Counted from the first letter of the stretch, positions 53,266-64,000 are shown. The stretch: DNA of 64,000 bases from Undibacterium parvum (GCF_003955735.1 NZ_CP034464.1:4650001-4714000); one strand, 5' to 3'. A program made the numbers and translations. The notes: a model not told the origin generated them from the sequence alone.

Positions 53266-54039
53266 ATGAGTAATATGAACGAAGAACGCGTGCTGAGTGT
53301 GCATCACTGGACTGATACTCTGTTTTCATTCACCACCACGCGCGACCCAGCCTTACGTTTTTCTAATGGCCATTTCACCATGATAGGCCTGAAAATCAAC
53401 GGCAAGCCCTTGCTGCGCGCGTATAGCATCGCCAGCGCCAACTATGAAGACCATCTCGAATTTCTGAGTATCAAGGTCGACGGTGGTCCATTGACTTCGC
53501 ACCTGAAGAATATCCAGGTCGGCGATATGGTGATCGTTGGGCGTAAGCCTACCGGCACTCTGGTGGCGGATTATCTGTTACCAGGTAAGCGTCTGTACAT
53601 GCTATCTACCGGCACCGGTCTGGCACCGTTCATGAGTATCGTGCGCGACCCTGAGATCTACGAAAAATATGAGCAAATCATCCTGGTGCACGGTGTCCGT
53701 CAGGTTGAAGAATTGGCATATCACGATATGCTGCTGGAACATTTACCGAATCATGAATTTCTCGGTGAACTAGTGTCGAGCAAAATGCGCTACTACCCGA
53801 CGGTGACACGTGAGGCTTTCCGTAACACTGGCCGCGTTACCGATTTGATCGAGAGTGGCAAACTATTCGAAGATCTGGAAGTACCAGCATTTGACCCGGC
53901 AGTCGATCGCGTGATGATCTGCGGTAGTTCAGAAATGTTACGCGACCTCAAGCATATGCTGGAAGAACGCGGTTTCAAGGAAGGCAACACCTCGACCCCC
54001 GGCGATTTTGTGATCGAACGCGCCTTTGCTGAAAAGTAG
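53266..54039 (+). CDS. fpr: Ferredoxin-NADP+ reductase
   Basis: A 257-residue FAD enzyme that moves electrons between NADPH and ferredoxin or flavodoxin. FAD site RAYSIASANY, then GGPLTSHLKNIQVGD; NADP domain LSTGTGLAPFMSI, MICGSSEMLRDL. The C-terminus ends FAEK after VIERAF, as in the subclass of bacterial FPRs. A strong terminator follows. Betaproteobacterial FPRs respond to oxidative stress in known cases; no SoxR or similar site is evident here. Confidence 0.95.
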   Translation: MSNMNEERVLSVHHWTDTLFSFTTTRDPALRFSNGHFTMIGLKINGKPLLRAYSIASANYEDHLEFLSIKVDGGPLTSHLKNIQVGDMVIVGRKPTGTLVADYLLPGKRLYMLSTGTGLAPFMSIVRDPEIYEKYEQIILVHGVRQVEELAYHDMLLEHLPNHEFLGELVSSKMRYYPTVTREAFRNTGRVTDLIESGKLFEDLEVPAFDPAVDRVMICGSSEMLRDLKHMLEERGFKEGNTSTPGDFVIERAFAEK

Positions 54040-54058
54040 TCTCCCAGCCTGAGCTGAT

Positions 54059-54103
54059 ATTAAGTGACGCTAAGCAGTGACGCTACTGATCGCGTCACTT
54101 AAT
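54059..54103 (+). terminator. Terminator after fpr with alternative hairpins
   Basis: Perfect 12-bp stem ATTAAGTGACGC (54059-54070) with 54092-54103, then TTTTTG. The loop contains a second GTGACGC (54077-54083) that can pair with the same right arm, giving a shorter alternative hairpin. Confidence 0.85.
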
Positions 54104-54196
54104 TTTTGAACGGAAAATTGAAATGACTACATGTCAGAAACAGCGCTAAGCATCAGGTTCAGGTTCAATTGGTGCGTGCCAAACACGCCCATACAG

Positions 54197-54679
54197 CTAT
54201 TTTTTCTCTGTTAGCGTTTCGTGTAGGCGTGGAATATCCATGAGGCCTGCCGAGCCATACCATTTGTGATATTCGGCGACCATCTCGCCATTGACGATCA
54301 CAGGATCGCTCGCTGTGAGTTGCCTGGCCTCATCGATATCTTTTACTGCAAAGATAAATAGGCCGCGCCAGCCGTCAACACCATCGAAGGGGCCTGCTAG
54401 CGCCAACTTACCCTCGCCCGCAAGCCGATTGATATTGGCAAAATGTCCGGCAAACATAGCGTCGCGCTCCGGTCCTGCCGCCATTTTATTAGGTCCGGTT
54501 TTTAACAGCACCAACACATAGCTGCGCATGCCGCGCTGATCAGCACCCAAACGCTGCGCCACAGCGGCATCGTATTTAGGATTTAATTGCGAATTTTGCG
54601 CACTCGCATTGCCGATCGCAATGAGGCTAAATAGTGCGACCGAGAAGAACTGTCGCAATACAAAATTTTGCTCTTCCAT
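54197..54679 (-). CDS. Exported YciI-like protein
   Basis: A 160-residue protein. Signal peptide (FFSVALFSLIAIGNASAQ, cleavage near residue 28) followed by a YCII domain (about 50-145: MRSYVLVLLKTGPNK, FAGHFANINRLAGEGKLALAGPF, FIFAVKDIDEARQLTASDP). The His and Asp of the YciI fold are present. ATG 54679 with GAGGAAAC upstream is chosen. YciI proteins are small dimeric enzymes or ligand binders; an exported form is unusual. Function unknown. Confidence 0.78.
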   Translation of the reverse strand: MEEQNFVLRQFFSVALFSLIAIGNASAQNSQLNPKYDAAVAQRLGADQRGMRSYVLVLLKTGPNKMAAGPERDAMFAGHFANINRLAGEGKLALAGPFDGVDGWRGLFIFAVKDIDEARQLTASDPVIVNGEMVAEYHKWYGSAGLMDIPRLHETLTEKK

Positions 54680-54816
54680 TTTGAGTTTCCTCACTTGTAA
54701 TCGGGGGCCACCAATATCATACACCTAGCTGCTAGCGCTATAGATTTCCCTTACCTCTGTAAGCACCAACACCATCGGCTAGTTTTAACACCGATCACAA
54801 CGCCATCAAGGACTCC

Positions 54817-55227
54817 CTATTTCAGCCCAAGCGCGGCTATCCCTTGTCTTGCCACCTGGGCATCTTGATCAGACTTGACACCGCTGACGCCCACTGCGCC
54901 CAGGCATACGCCGTCTTTTAGGATGGGGATCCCGCCTTCTAGCATGCCATCGAGGCCAGAGGCACTCAAAAAAGAAGTGCGTCCGCCGTTGATCATGTCT
55001 TCATAGATTTTGCTATCCCGTCGCCCGATCGCCGAGCAGCGCGCCTTACCCTGTGCAATCTGGGCAGAAATCGGTGCGGCACCATCCATGCGCTGGAACC
55101 ACAACAGATGACCACCGTCATCGACGATCGCGATACTCACGGCCCAATTGTTTTTCAGTGCCTCGGCGACGGCGCTGGCAGCGATGATTTCGACGTCAGA
55201 ATATTCAAGTATGGTTTTTGTTTTCAT
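54817..55227 (-). CDS. GlcG/HbpS family haem-binding-like protein
   Basis: A 136-residue cytoplasmic protein of the GlcG/HbpS (DUF336) family. Marks: AVSIAIVDDGGHLLWFQRMDGA, ISAQIAQGKARCSA and GGIPILKDGVCLGAVGVSG. Members bind haem or cobalamin or are part of glycolate use; no such genes are adjacent. It lies 137 bases upstream of the YciI gene on the same strand. Confidence 0.82.
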   Translation of the reverse strand: MKTKTILEYSDVEIIAASAVAEALKNNWAVSIAIVDDGGHLLWFQRMDGAAPISAQIAQGKARCSAIGRRDSKIYEDMINGGRTSFLSASGLDGMLEGGIPILKDGVCLGAVGVSGVKSDQDAQVARQGIAALGLK

Positions 55228-55428
55228 GCTCTATCTCGGATGTTTGGTTTTCAGTCTTGTTGCAGTACACAAGCATAGCGGTTCGCTCCATCTCGCTGCG
55301 CTAACACAAACAGAAAACAGCTACACCCAAAATCTACCTAATGCCATGCATAAAAAATGCTTACCCCGCTTTGAGCGGGCAAGGCCCAATGCGAGTGCTC
55401 ATCAAGGGATAATTGGATAAAAAAACGC

Positions 55429-55500
55429 ATGCGCAATCCCCAAGCGCTCTGCAGGCCTAAAAGCCGCCACAGAGCGCATGGATATTGCGCCTGCCGCTTT
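55429..55500 (+). repeat. Family A repeat, copy A8
   Basis: TGCGCAATCCCCAAGCG, CTGCAGGCC, GAGCGCATGGATATTGCGCC. The left half is shared with A10. Confidence 0.75.
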
Positions 55501-55570
55501 TTGCGATCTAAAGACTAGGTGATCAGGGTTACTGTTCAGCCGACTATGAAGAAAGTGAAAACCCCTCACA

Positions 55571-55640
55571 GCAGAGACGCAGAGACGCGGAGAACGGCAA
55601 AGTAGTTCTCCGTTTATCCTCGGCGCCTCAGCGTTGAGAG
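55571..55640. repeat. Degenerate GCAGAGACGCAGAG hairpin repeat
   Basis: Two or three GCAGAGACG units, then TTCTCCG. It is related to the stem inside element E2, but lacks the family E ends. Confidence 0.5.
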
Positions 55641-55685
55641 ATCTTAGTTTTTTGTCGTACTCCTAGTAGACCGAACAGTTACTGA

Positions 55686-56672
55686 TCAGGACTTCAATGC
55701 CTTGATCTTATCTTGCGCTTCTTCTGCCAACTTCTTGTTCAGCCCAGGCTTGGCCGCCAGCGCCTTTTCGTAAGAGATCAAAGCTTTGGCTTTCTCGCCC
55801 AGTGCTTGCTGCGAGACCCCGAGCCGGTACTGCACGCGGGCACGCGGAGTCGGGGTGATGCTGCTGGCTTTTTCAAACAGTGCTACGGCGGCCTGGTGCT
55901 TACCCTGCTCTTGCTCGCAACGGCCCAAGCCATAGCTGCCTATCTCGCTTTCTGGAAAACGCTGCTGCATTGCGCGAAATACGCGCTCACTATCCGCATA
56001 CTTTTTATTCTTTAAGTAGTCGCTAGCAACACCGAGCAAAATCTCACGCTGATTATCACGCAGCGCCTCATTCGTACCGACATTCGCGGCTAGCGCGATG
56101 GCCTCGGCCTTGCCTGGCTGCTCATCGGCCAACTCCAAAAAGCCCTGCATGAGTTTGCCTGCTTCCAGATTAAATTTTGCAGTATCGGCTAACACCTCCT
56201 TGGCCTTACTGGTACTGCCGCCGACAAAGCTAGGGGTTTGCGTATAGAACTGCAGCAGCAGAAAACGCGCACTGAGGCTTTTAGGATCAAGTTCCACTGC
56301 GCGCTTGAAAGCATCGCGTATCTTAGAGATAGAACCCAGCGCCGACATGATGCCAGCGCTCATCGCCTTGGTTCCCATGGCCACACCTAGGCTTTCTTGG
56401 CAATCGCTCTCTTTGGGATGGCTGGCAACACATTGCTCGGCCAGCTTGATGGCTTCATCGATGCGCTCACCGCCAGTGCCTATGATGAGTTCGACCTTGG
56501 CGATCAGTGCGTCGTGATTGATCGGGTCTTGCGCCAACTTCGCATTCACCAAACGCTCTACCTCAGTAAATTTTTCGGCGCGTATCAAGCCAGTGTAGTC
56601 ATGTGCAAAGAGCGGTGCGGCGCAGCTCAGTGCGAATAGGCCAATAGCGGAACAAATGACAGTGTGTTTCAT
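55686..56672 (-). CDS. Exported TPR-repeat protein
   Basis: A 328-residue periplasmic protein. Signal peptide with cleavage near PLFAHD (about residue 24). Five or six TPR units follow (for example DAFKRAVELDPKSLSARFLL, SYGLGRCEQEQGKHQAAVALFEKA and AKALISYEKALAAKPG). Probably a scaffold for protein contacts. The gene is alone; the 289 bases upstream (56673-56961) show no feature. Confidence 0.8.
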   Translation of the reverse strand: MKHTVICSAIGLFALSCAAPLFAHDYTGLIRAEKFTEVERLVNAKLAQDPINHDALIAKVELIIGTGGERIDEAIKLAEQCVASHPKESDCQESLGVAMGTKAMSAGIMSALGSISKIRDAFKRAVELDPKSLSARFLLLQFYTQTPSFVGGSTSKAKEVLADTAKFNLEAGKLMQGFLELADEQPGKAEAIALAANVGTNEALRDNQREILLGVASDYLKNKKYADSERVFRAMQQRFPESEIGSYGLGRCEQEQGKHQAAVALFEKASSITPTPRARVQYRLGVSQQALGEKAKALISYEKALAAKPGLNKKLAEEAQDKIKALKS

Positions 56673-56961
56673 GGATAAGTCTCCTTAGGATGATGCAAAT
56701 TATTCGTAGTGAGTAGCTTGCGAAAAGCGGGCGACACTTGGCAAAATTTGAGCTGTTGCGCATTATTTGCCGCACTCCTTGCTAGCCACCAGGATTGCAC
56801 TATGCACCTAGCGTATGCCAACAGCGAGCCCGCTGCGACGGACTACGACTAGCTCTGGACGGATGACGGCAGGCGGGGATGGACGACTTGAATGATGGAA
56901 CGCTCAAACAACAGCTAAGCCATATAGGTAGAAGATGTTTGCCAGGACAACAAGGCCAGGA

Positions 56962-57423
56962 CTAGCCTTTTGTTTTGCTATAGACGATAAAACCCGAGTG
57001 GCGCGCGACCTGGTCGTACAAAGCGCGGGCGCGGGTATTCTCTAGATGAGTATGCCAATACAAATCGCTACCGGCCTGCGTGGCTTGCTGCGCCACCGCG
57101 AGTATCAAAGCACGGCCTACGCCCTTGCCTCGCGCAGTCTCTGCGGTAAACAGATCTTGCAAATAACAATCTGGCGCGAATTTTCTGATATTGCGATGAA
57201 ATAGGTAGTGCGCTAGCCCGACGATCTGCCCCGCCTCAACTGCCACTAAGGCATGCACGGGTTCATTGTTTTCAAAAAAACGTGACCACGCCATTTGCGT
57301 CAACTCTGGCGCTAAAGCGGTCTCGCCGTGGCGACCATAAAAAGCATTATAGCCATCCCATAAGATTTTCCACTCGGGATAATCATCCTGGCATACCGCG
57401 CGAACTTGCAACTTCTGATTCAT
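56962..57423 (-). CDS. GNAT family N-acetyltransferase
   Basis: A 153-residue cytoplasmic acetyltransferase. The acetyl-CoA loop reads TAETARGKGVGRALI (R/Q-x2-G-x-G/A). HALVAVEAGQIVGLAHYLFHRN and LYWHTHLENTRARALYD are typical of the diamine or amino acid type GNATs. Three in-frame ATGs (57438, 57429, 57423) compete and none has a clear ribosome binding site; the last fits the fold start. Substrate unknown. Confidence 0.82.
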   Translation of the reverse strand: MNQKLQVRAVCQDDYPEWKILWDGYNAFYGRHGETALAPELTQMAWSRFFENNEPVHALVAVEAGQIVGLAHYLFHRNIRKFAPDCYLQDLFTAETARGKGVGRALILAVAQQATQAGSDLYWHTHLENTRARALYDQVARHSGFIVYSKTKG

Positions 57424-57697
57424 AGACATCGATCTCATAGAAAAAATTGCGGGTTTTCAGCACCGCTGCGCGCGCCCTGCCTGCAGGCGCTCTTGGGTGC
57501 GTGAATCTGGTTTTATTTTATGAGCTGATGCTGCTAATGGAAAGTACCAATCACCCTCAATTATGCAAGACCACTATCAGCGATTGCGCACCAAGTGGCC
57601 TATGTCTTTGTCGAAACAATTAGAAAAAAGCTGTCCTTGCCTAGCCGACTCTCACACTATATTCTTTGGGTTTTGATTTTTCACATGAAGGATAGCC

Positions 57698-58549
57698 ATG
57701 CGTTTTTTCGGACTGAAACCTACTTTGGCATTTGCACTCACGCTCATGCTCGTCCTTGCTGCCCAAGCTAGTCACGCGCAGACGCAGGTAAAACCGTTGA
57801 TCATAGGCGAGAGCCTCGAGTTAGTATCCAAAGTAGTGAAAGAAACGCGCCGCATTAATGTCTATCTGCCCGAAGCTTATACAGCGCAAGCGGCAAGCGC
57901 CTTCCCCGTCGTCTACATGTTAGACGGTGGCGTGGCCGAAGATTTTTTGCATATCGCAGGTTTGATGCAGGTCTCGATGGCCAATGGCAGTATGCGGCCG
58001 TTTATTTTGGTGGGGATAGAAAACACCGTCAGACGCCATGATTTAACCGGTCCAAGTGAAAATGCCCTGGATAAAAAAGAAGTGCCGAACCTAGGTGGCT
58101 CCGCCCTATTTCGTCAGTTCATTGCAGACGAGTTGATACCTGAAATCGAACAACGCTATCGCACCACCAAAGAACGCGCGCTAGTCGGTGAATCGCTGGC
58201 GGGTTTATTCACGCTGGAGTGTTTGTTGCACGCGCCGGATTTATTTCAAACCTACATCGCGATTGACCCAAGTTTGTGGTGGAATGACGAAGCACTGACA
58301 ACACAATTTGCCGAGAAGTTGCGCAAGCAGCCACGCTTGGCAAAGAAGCTGTATTTCGCCAGCGCCGGACAAGCCGGAATGGCCAACGTGGCGAATAAAT
58401 TTTCGGACATGCTCAAAGCGAGCCAGGTGCAGGGCTTAGATTGGACGTATGAAAACTACCCGAAAGAGACCCATGCAAGTATTTATCATCCGGCTGCACT
58501 AACGGCGTTTCGCCAGTTATTTGCAGCACCCGTAAAGACAAAAAAATAG
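57698..58549 (+). CDS. Exported alpha/beta hydrolase, esterase family (IroE/Fes-like)
   Basis: A 283-residue exported esterase. Signal peptide ends near ASHAQ (about residue 28). Motifs: INVYLPEAYTAQAASAFPV, PVVYMLDGG, the nucleophile elbow GESLAGLFTLE (Ser about 168) and the C-terminal ETHASIYHPA with the catalytic His. AAGGA precedes ATG 57698. The family includes siderophore esterases and other acyl esterases; no siderophore genes are near, so the substrate is open. Confidence 0.83.
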   Translation: MRFFGLKPTLAFALTLMLVLAAQASHAQTQVKPLIIGESLELVSKVVKETRRINVYLPEAYTAQAASAFPVVYMLDGGVAEDFLHIAGLMQVSMANGSMRPFILVGIENTVRRHDLTGPSENALDKKEVPNLGGSALFRQFIADELIPEIEQRYRTTKERALVGESLAGLFTLECLLHAPDLFQTYIAIDPSLWWNDEALTTQFAEKLRKQPRLAKKLYFASAGQAGMANVANKFSDMLKASQVQGLDWTYENYPKETHASIYHPAALTAFRQLFAAPVKTKK

Positions 58550-58577
58550 ACCAAACACCGCGCGACCTGAGGGCGTA

Positions 58578-58638
58578 TGCGCAATGAGCATGCGCCCTGC
58601 AGGCCGAAATGCTGCCAGCAGGCGCATGGGGATTGCGG
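58578..58638 (+). repeat. Family A repeat, copy A9
   Basis: TGCGCAATGAGCATGCG, CTGCAGGCC, GCTGCCAGCAGGCGCATG, GATTGCGG. One of the cleanest copies; between convergent esterase and slyD genes. Confidence 0.8.
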
Positions 58639-58699
58639 CTACTAAAACAAAACGAGCTGAGGTAGGTAGTTTACAGCGATGCTGTTTTTAGTTTTTATC

Positions 58700-59176
58700 T
58701 TAGTGTTGATGGCCATGATCGCCATGCACGTGGCCGTGAGTAATTTCTTCTGCGGTGGCGGCACGAATCTCTAAAACTTGCAAACCAACCAGCAAGCTCT
58801 TGCCTGCCAAGGGGTGATTGCCGTCTAACATGACTTGATCGCCCTTGATTTTCAGTACGGTGTAAATTTTTTCTTCACCGGCATCAGTATGGCCTTGCAG
58901 CGAAGCACCGACTTTTACGCCAGGTGGGAAATCTTTTTTAGAGATGGTGCGCAGCAAACTCTCGTCACGCAGCCCAAAAGCATCTTCTGGCGCTAACTCA
59001 AGTTTAGCTTTAAAGCCCACTTCCTGATCTTGCAAAGCAGCTTCAATTTTTGGCAGTAAATTATCGTAACCACCGTGCAAATAAGAAATCGGCGTTTTGC
59101 CGTTTTCTATCACTTTGCCAGTGCTCTCAGCAACGGTAAAACGCAGGGTAACAGCGGTGTCTTTATCAATTTTCAT
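58700..59176 (-). CDS. slyD: FKBP-type peptidyl-prolyl isomerase SlyD
   Basis: A 158-residue cytoplasmic chaperone. N-terminal FKBP fold with the inserted-flap (IF) domain (about 70-125: PEDAFGLRDESLLRTISKKDF, GASLQGHTDAGEEK), and LDGNHPLAGKSLLVGLQVLEI. The C-terminal tail is short and His-rich (HGHVHGDHGHQH), for nickel binding. Start ATG 59176 fits. SlyD also supplies Ni for hydrogenase or urease; no such genes are in this window. Confidence 0.94.
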   Translation of the reverse strand: MKIDKDTAVTLRFTVAESTGKVIENGKTPISYLHGGYDNLLPKIEAALQDQEVGFKAKLELAPEDAFGLRDESLLRTISKKDFPPGVKVGASLQGHTDAGEEKIYTVLKIKGDQVMLDGNHPLAGKSLLVGLQVLEIRAATAEEITHGHVHGDHGHQH

Positions 59177-59263
59177 GGGTACGCTCTCAGCTTAAGGATA
59201 GGAAATGCCAGCATCTTACCCGAACTTGCTCTATTCGGTTCAAAAGCAAAGTTCCCAAATCAC

Positions 59264-59324
59264 TTGCGCAATCCCCAAGCGCTCTGCAGGCCAAAAAGCT
59301 GCCAACAGCCGCAGCACGCTTGGG
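59264..59324 (+). repeat. Family A repeat, copy A10
   Basis: TTGCGCAATCCCCAAGCG, CTGCAGGCC, GCTGCCAACAGCCGCAG, then CGCTTGGG, which pairs with CCCCAAGCG. Right arm differs from other copies. Confidence 0.75.
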
Positions 59325-59334
59325 TTTGCTCTTT

Positions 59335-60906
59335 TTAACGCAGACCATTCACGATCGCGTCTTTCGGATAGCTGATCACATAGTCGGCGCTCAGGCGCAC
59401 CGTTTTGCCAGGCTCAAGTGGTAATTGCCAGGCGATGATGCCTGGTTGCTTATGCCATGTGTCTTGCGCTGGTTTTGGCGAGAACTGGGTTTGCACACGG
59501 ATGTCTTCATGACGCGCGACCGGGGAGGATTCTAAAACCTGTAGCGTAATGGCTTTTTTGTGCAGATTTTCCAGCACGTAAGCATGGCCAATTTTTTGCT
59601 CGGCACGGCTGCCGATGAAACCCTTGTTGGCGGCGTCACGTTGCTCCGGTTCTGTCTGCACCCTCACCATTTCGTCGCGGCCAAAGAACAACTCCATGCG
59701 CTCTTCGCTGTCCATGCGCAACTGGCTCTGTCCGACAAAATCACCGTCGCGGAATAATTGCAGATTACCCGCTGGCCACGAGCCGGCCGGCCGCGTCAGC
59801 TCTGCCAATAAATAGGCTTGCGCTTCTTGCTGCGGTTGTACATGTACCTTTATGTGCGCCTCCAGGGTTTGATTACCCAAAGCAAAGCCGCCACGCTGAC
59901 CATCGCTGCTCAGGCTCACTTTACCCGGCACCACAAATTCAGCGGCGAACTCGCCCTGGAATACGCTGACATCGAAGTTAGGGGCGCCCTCCTCATCATC
60001 GGCACTCCTGCGACTTCCGGTGACAGTAATCATCTTCGCCATCGGCGCAGGTGCCGCTGCAAGTTGCATCTCGTATTTATTTGCCGATATCGGCGGACGG
60101 ATGTCCAGGGTCCATGGATACGGCGGATTGATACGATTGGCCAGATTCGGCTGGGCGGTAGAGAGGCGCAGATTGACGTTAGTCCAATCCTCGCCACTAG
60201 TCTGCGCCACTTGCGCATGGCGCTCCAGTCGCAGTTGGGATTTATTGGTATCGAGATAGGCGCGATACACCGGGGTCCAGCCGGCTTGCTTCAAGCGATA
60301 AAACAGGCGCAACTCACCCTCCGCTTGTGCCGCCAGCCGAATCTGCACCGTGCGTACCTGCGGATTGGCAGCGATCAGGCGCTCGCGTTCAGCCACTAAT
60401 GGCGCTAATTGCTTCTCTATGACTTCAGCGCGGCGCTGCGCCTGATGCTGGCGTTGTAGGGCATCCTGACCAGTGCGGCGCAATTGCTCCGCGGTACTAG
60501 CGATGGGGCTGCTGGGTTTATCTTTGCCGTAGTTCTTTAGGTAGCCCAAGACCAAAGCCTGGGCCGCATCTTCGGCAGCGATTGCCGCTTTTTGATCTTC
60601 CAACTCGCGGATACGGGTGTCGAGTGGGCTAGTCGCACATTCCGGTGCCCTCACCCTTTCCAAGGTTTGCACACTGATGTCACCGATCACGATGCCGGCG
60701 TCCGCTTGTACCTGTAAAGAATCGAGATCAAAACGCGCTGGCAAACAGGTGAACTTGAGTTCGCGCGCTCCCGCCGCTACTTTTGCTGCCCGCTCTACCT
60801 TGGCACCACCGGGATACACCAGCACCTGCGTAATTTTGGAAGCCGGCGTTTGCGCCAGAGCCAGGCTAGGTAAGAGCGCCAGGACAACGAGAGAAATGTT
60901 TTTCAT
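59335..60906 (-). CDS. Exported DUF4139 protein (MuiA-like)
   Basis: A 523-residue periplasmic protein. Signal peptide ends near LALAQTP (about residue 18). The N-terminal domain (DUF4140 type: TQVLVYPGGAKVERAAKVAAG) is followed by a coiled coil (about 90-170, IRELEDQKAAIAAEDAAQAL) and a beta-rich DUF4139 domain (GWTPVYRAYLDTN and onward). ATG 60906 with AGGAAG 7 bases upstream is chosen. The family is named from mucoidy inhibitor A; its activity is unknown. Confidence 0.82.
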   Translation of the reverse strand: MKNISLVVLALLPSLALAQTPASKITQVLVYPGGAKVERAAKVAAGARELKFTCLPARFDLDSLQVQADAGIVIGDISVQTLERVRAPECATSPLDTRIRELEDQKAAIAAEDAAQALVLGYLKNYGKDKPSSPIASTAEQLRRTGQDALQRQHQAQRRAEVIEKQLAPLVAERERLIAANPQVRTVQIRLAAQAEGELRLFYRLKQAGWTPVYRAYLDTNKSQLRLERHAQVAQTSGEDWTNVNLRLSTAQPNLANRINPPYPWTLDIRPPISANKYEMQLAAAPAPMAKMITVTGSRRSADDEEGAPNFDVSVFQGEFAAEFVVPGKVSLSSDGQRGGFALGNQTLEAHIKVHVQPQQEAQAYLLAELTRPAGSWPAGNLQLFRDGDFVGQSQLRMDSEERMELFFGRDEMVRVQTEPEQRDAANKGFIGSRAEQKIGHAYVLENLHKKAITLQVLESSPVARHEDIRVQTQFSPKPAQDTWHKQPGIIAWQLPLEPGKTVRLSADYVISYPKDAIVNGLR

Positions 60907-63530
<2,624 letters not shown>

Positions 63531-63540
63531 GCGGCGCGAC

Positions 63541-63571
63541 GCGCTGAGGCCACATGAGGTGGTCTCAGCGC
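63541..63571 (+). terminator. Hairpin after katG
   Basis: A 13-bp stem with one G-T pair (GCGCTGAGGCCAC 63541-63553 with 63559-63571) but no T run, so termination is uncertain. Confidence 0.45.
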
Positions 63572-63579
63572 AATTGACA

Positions 63580-63640
63580 GGCGCAATCAGCATGCGGCTT
63601 GCAGGCCATTTTGCTGCCAGCAGCCGCATATTACTTGCGC
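63580..63640 (+). repeat. Family A repeat, copy A11
   Basis: GGCGCAATCAGCATGCGG, TTGCAGGCC, GCTGCCAGCAGCCGCAT, TTACTTGCGC. Between the convergent katG and glutathione S-transferase genes. Confidence 0.8.
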
Positions 63641-63651
63641 ATACACTTTTT

Positions 63652-63773
63652 GGGAACTTCTAAAAACCCGTTAATCGGGATGCAGCGCAAGGCGCAAACT
63701 GGAGCAATACGTCGGTATTGCGAGGATTTGCAACGCTGCGATGCGCCCGAGTATAGGGTTTTTAGAAGTTCCC
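63652..63773. repeat. Family E element E1, 122 bp, perfect 18-bp terminal inverted repeat
   Basis: GGGAACTTCTAAAAACCC at 63652-63669 and its exact complement at 63756-63773. Inside is GCAATACGTCGGTATTGC (63704-63721), a near-palindrome, and GCAACGCTGCG (63730-63740). The ends match those of E2, and the interior has the build of E0. No coding capacity. Confidence 0.8.
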
Positions 63774-63782
63774 TTTTTAAAA

Positions 63783-64000
63783 TTACTTCACTTCAAATTT
63801 GGCATAGTACTGCTGTATCGCAGGCAGTGCGGCGATGCGCTGCATGTGGGCATTGAGTGCGGGGGCAACGGTTTCGACCAAATCCCTGGGCACGTGATCG
63901 AGACGGCCAGAATTGAGCCCGCGTACGTCGACAAAGACCTTTAGGTCGGCCACGGTCAGTCGATTATCGGCAAAAAATTCTCCGCCATGCGCGCTTAACT
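63783..64000 (-). CDS. Glutathione S-transferase, C-terminal part (cut by the window end)
   Basis: The last 71 residues of a GST-like protein; the start lies beyond position 64000. It reads SAHGGEFFADNRLTVADLKV and onward to QQYYAKFEVK, i.e. the helical C-terminal domain of GST: the N-capping box is LTVADLK. It has the usual ending AALPAIQQYY. It is convergent with katG, so a role in stress defence together is conceivable but not shown. Confidence 0.8.
   Translation of the reverse strand, partial: LSAHGGEFFADNRLTVADLKVFVDVRGLNSGRLDHVPRDLVETVAPALNAHMQRIAALPAIQQYYAKFEVK

Larger units (their letters stand above)
55228..55685. other. Intergenic region, 458 bases, with repeats
   Basis: Holds copy A8 (55429-55500) and a degenerate GCAGAGACGCAGAG repeat (55571-55640), plus no gene. 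Confidence 0.7.

Noticed and set aside
55148..55420. Open frame of 90 codons upstream of the GlcG/HbpS gene
   Set aside because: Starts inside the opposite gene and has no ribosome binding site or protein-like features.
57475..57500. Further copy of family A near CCTGCCTGCAGGCGC
   Set aside because: Only a short core-like stretch is present, and no arms are seen.
59818..60399. Open frame of 193 codons on the plus strand opposite the DUF4139 gene
   Set aside because: No family resemblance, no ribosome binding site, and the minus-strand gene has a signal peptide and conserved domains.

Overview
The window looks like a chromosomal piece of a betaproteobacterium of the Burkholderiales, most like Oxalobacteraceae (Undibacterium, Herminiimonas or Janthinobacterium type). 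This is inferred from the gbsR-cydP-cydA-cydB-cydX operon with the small CydP subunit, an E. coli-type pssA, the fpr, slyD and katG sequences, the use of TTG starts, and many short palindromic repeats between genes. No ribosomal RNA, plasmid, phage or transposase gene is visible, so the species call is an inference.

Layout. 1-3.2 kb: a small palindromic element, a hexapeptide acetyltransferase, a two-domain universal stress protein and an RhlE-type helicase. 3.3-9.6 kb: an exported S9 peptidase, then the whole cytochrome bd operon on the minus strand, including the 57-residue cydX and a candidate operator over the promoter of gbsR. 9.8-18.3 kb: a small zinc-ribbon protein, a multi-PAS histidine kinase, an RDD membrane protein, pssA, a patatin-like lipase and a periplasmic solute-binding protein. 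18.3-21.8 kb: a minus-strand operon of PuuA-like glutamine synthetase, class III aminotransferase and GntR/FCD regulator, probably for polyamine or amine catabolism, with a clear promoter and two palindromic operator candidates. 22-25.6 kb: a DUF4105 protein and a PlpD-like patatin autotransporter. 25.8-26.1 kb: two tandem tRNA-Arg(ACG) genes, each with its own terminator. 26.3-31.8 kb: sbcD and an unusually long sbcC that carries a repeat inserted in frame.

31.9-38.6 kb is the accessory part. It is AT-richer over the first genes and dense in repeats. It holds a two-gene CBASS anti-phage operon (Cap15-like membrane effector and CD-NTase), a PLD-fold nuclease with a C-terminal winged-helix-like segment, a SHOCT lipoprotein and two unrecognised exported proteins. 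38.9-64 kb returns to core and metabolic genes: sterol desaturase family, nudC, a dihaem peroxidase, a peroxiredoxin-like protein, oleate hydratase, an M13 peptidase, a second solute-binding protein, a molybdopterin oxidoreductase, a TauE/SafE permease, fpr, YciI and GlcG/HbpS proteins, a TPR protein, GNAT, an esterase, slyD, a DUF4139 protein, katG and the 3' part of a glutathione S-transferase gene.

Between genes there are several families of short palindromic repeats. The most striking (family A) has 11 copies of about 60 bp, all in the same orientation although the genes around them lie on both strands. Other families are B (CAATAGCCGCAGGCG type), C (perfect 21-bp inverted repeats), D, E (ends in ACTTCTAAAAACC), G (CTCCCGC hairpins, one inside sbcC) and H (ends in TACTCCCC). 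The CBASS system and the strand-polarised repeat family are the two strongest leads.
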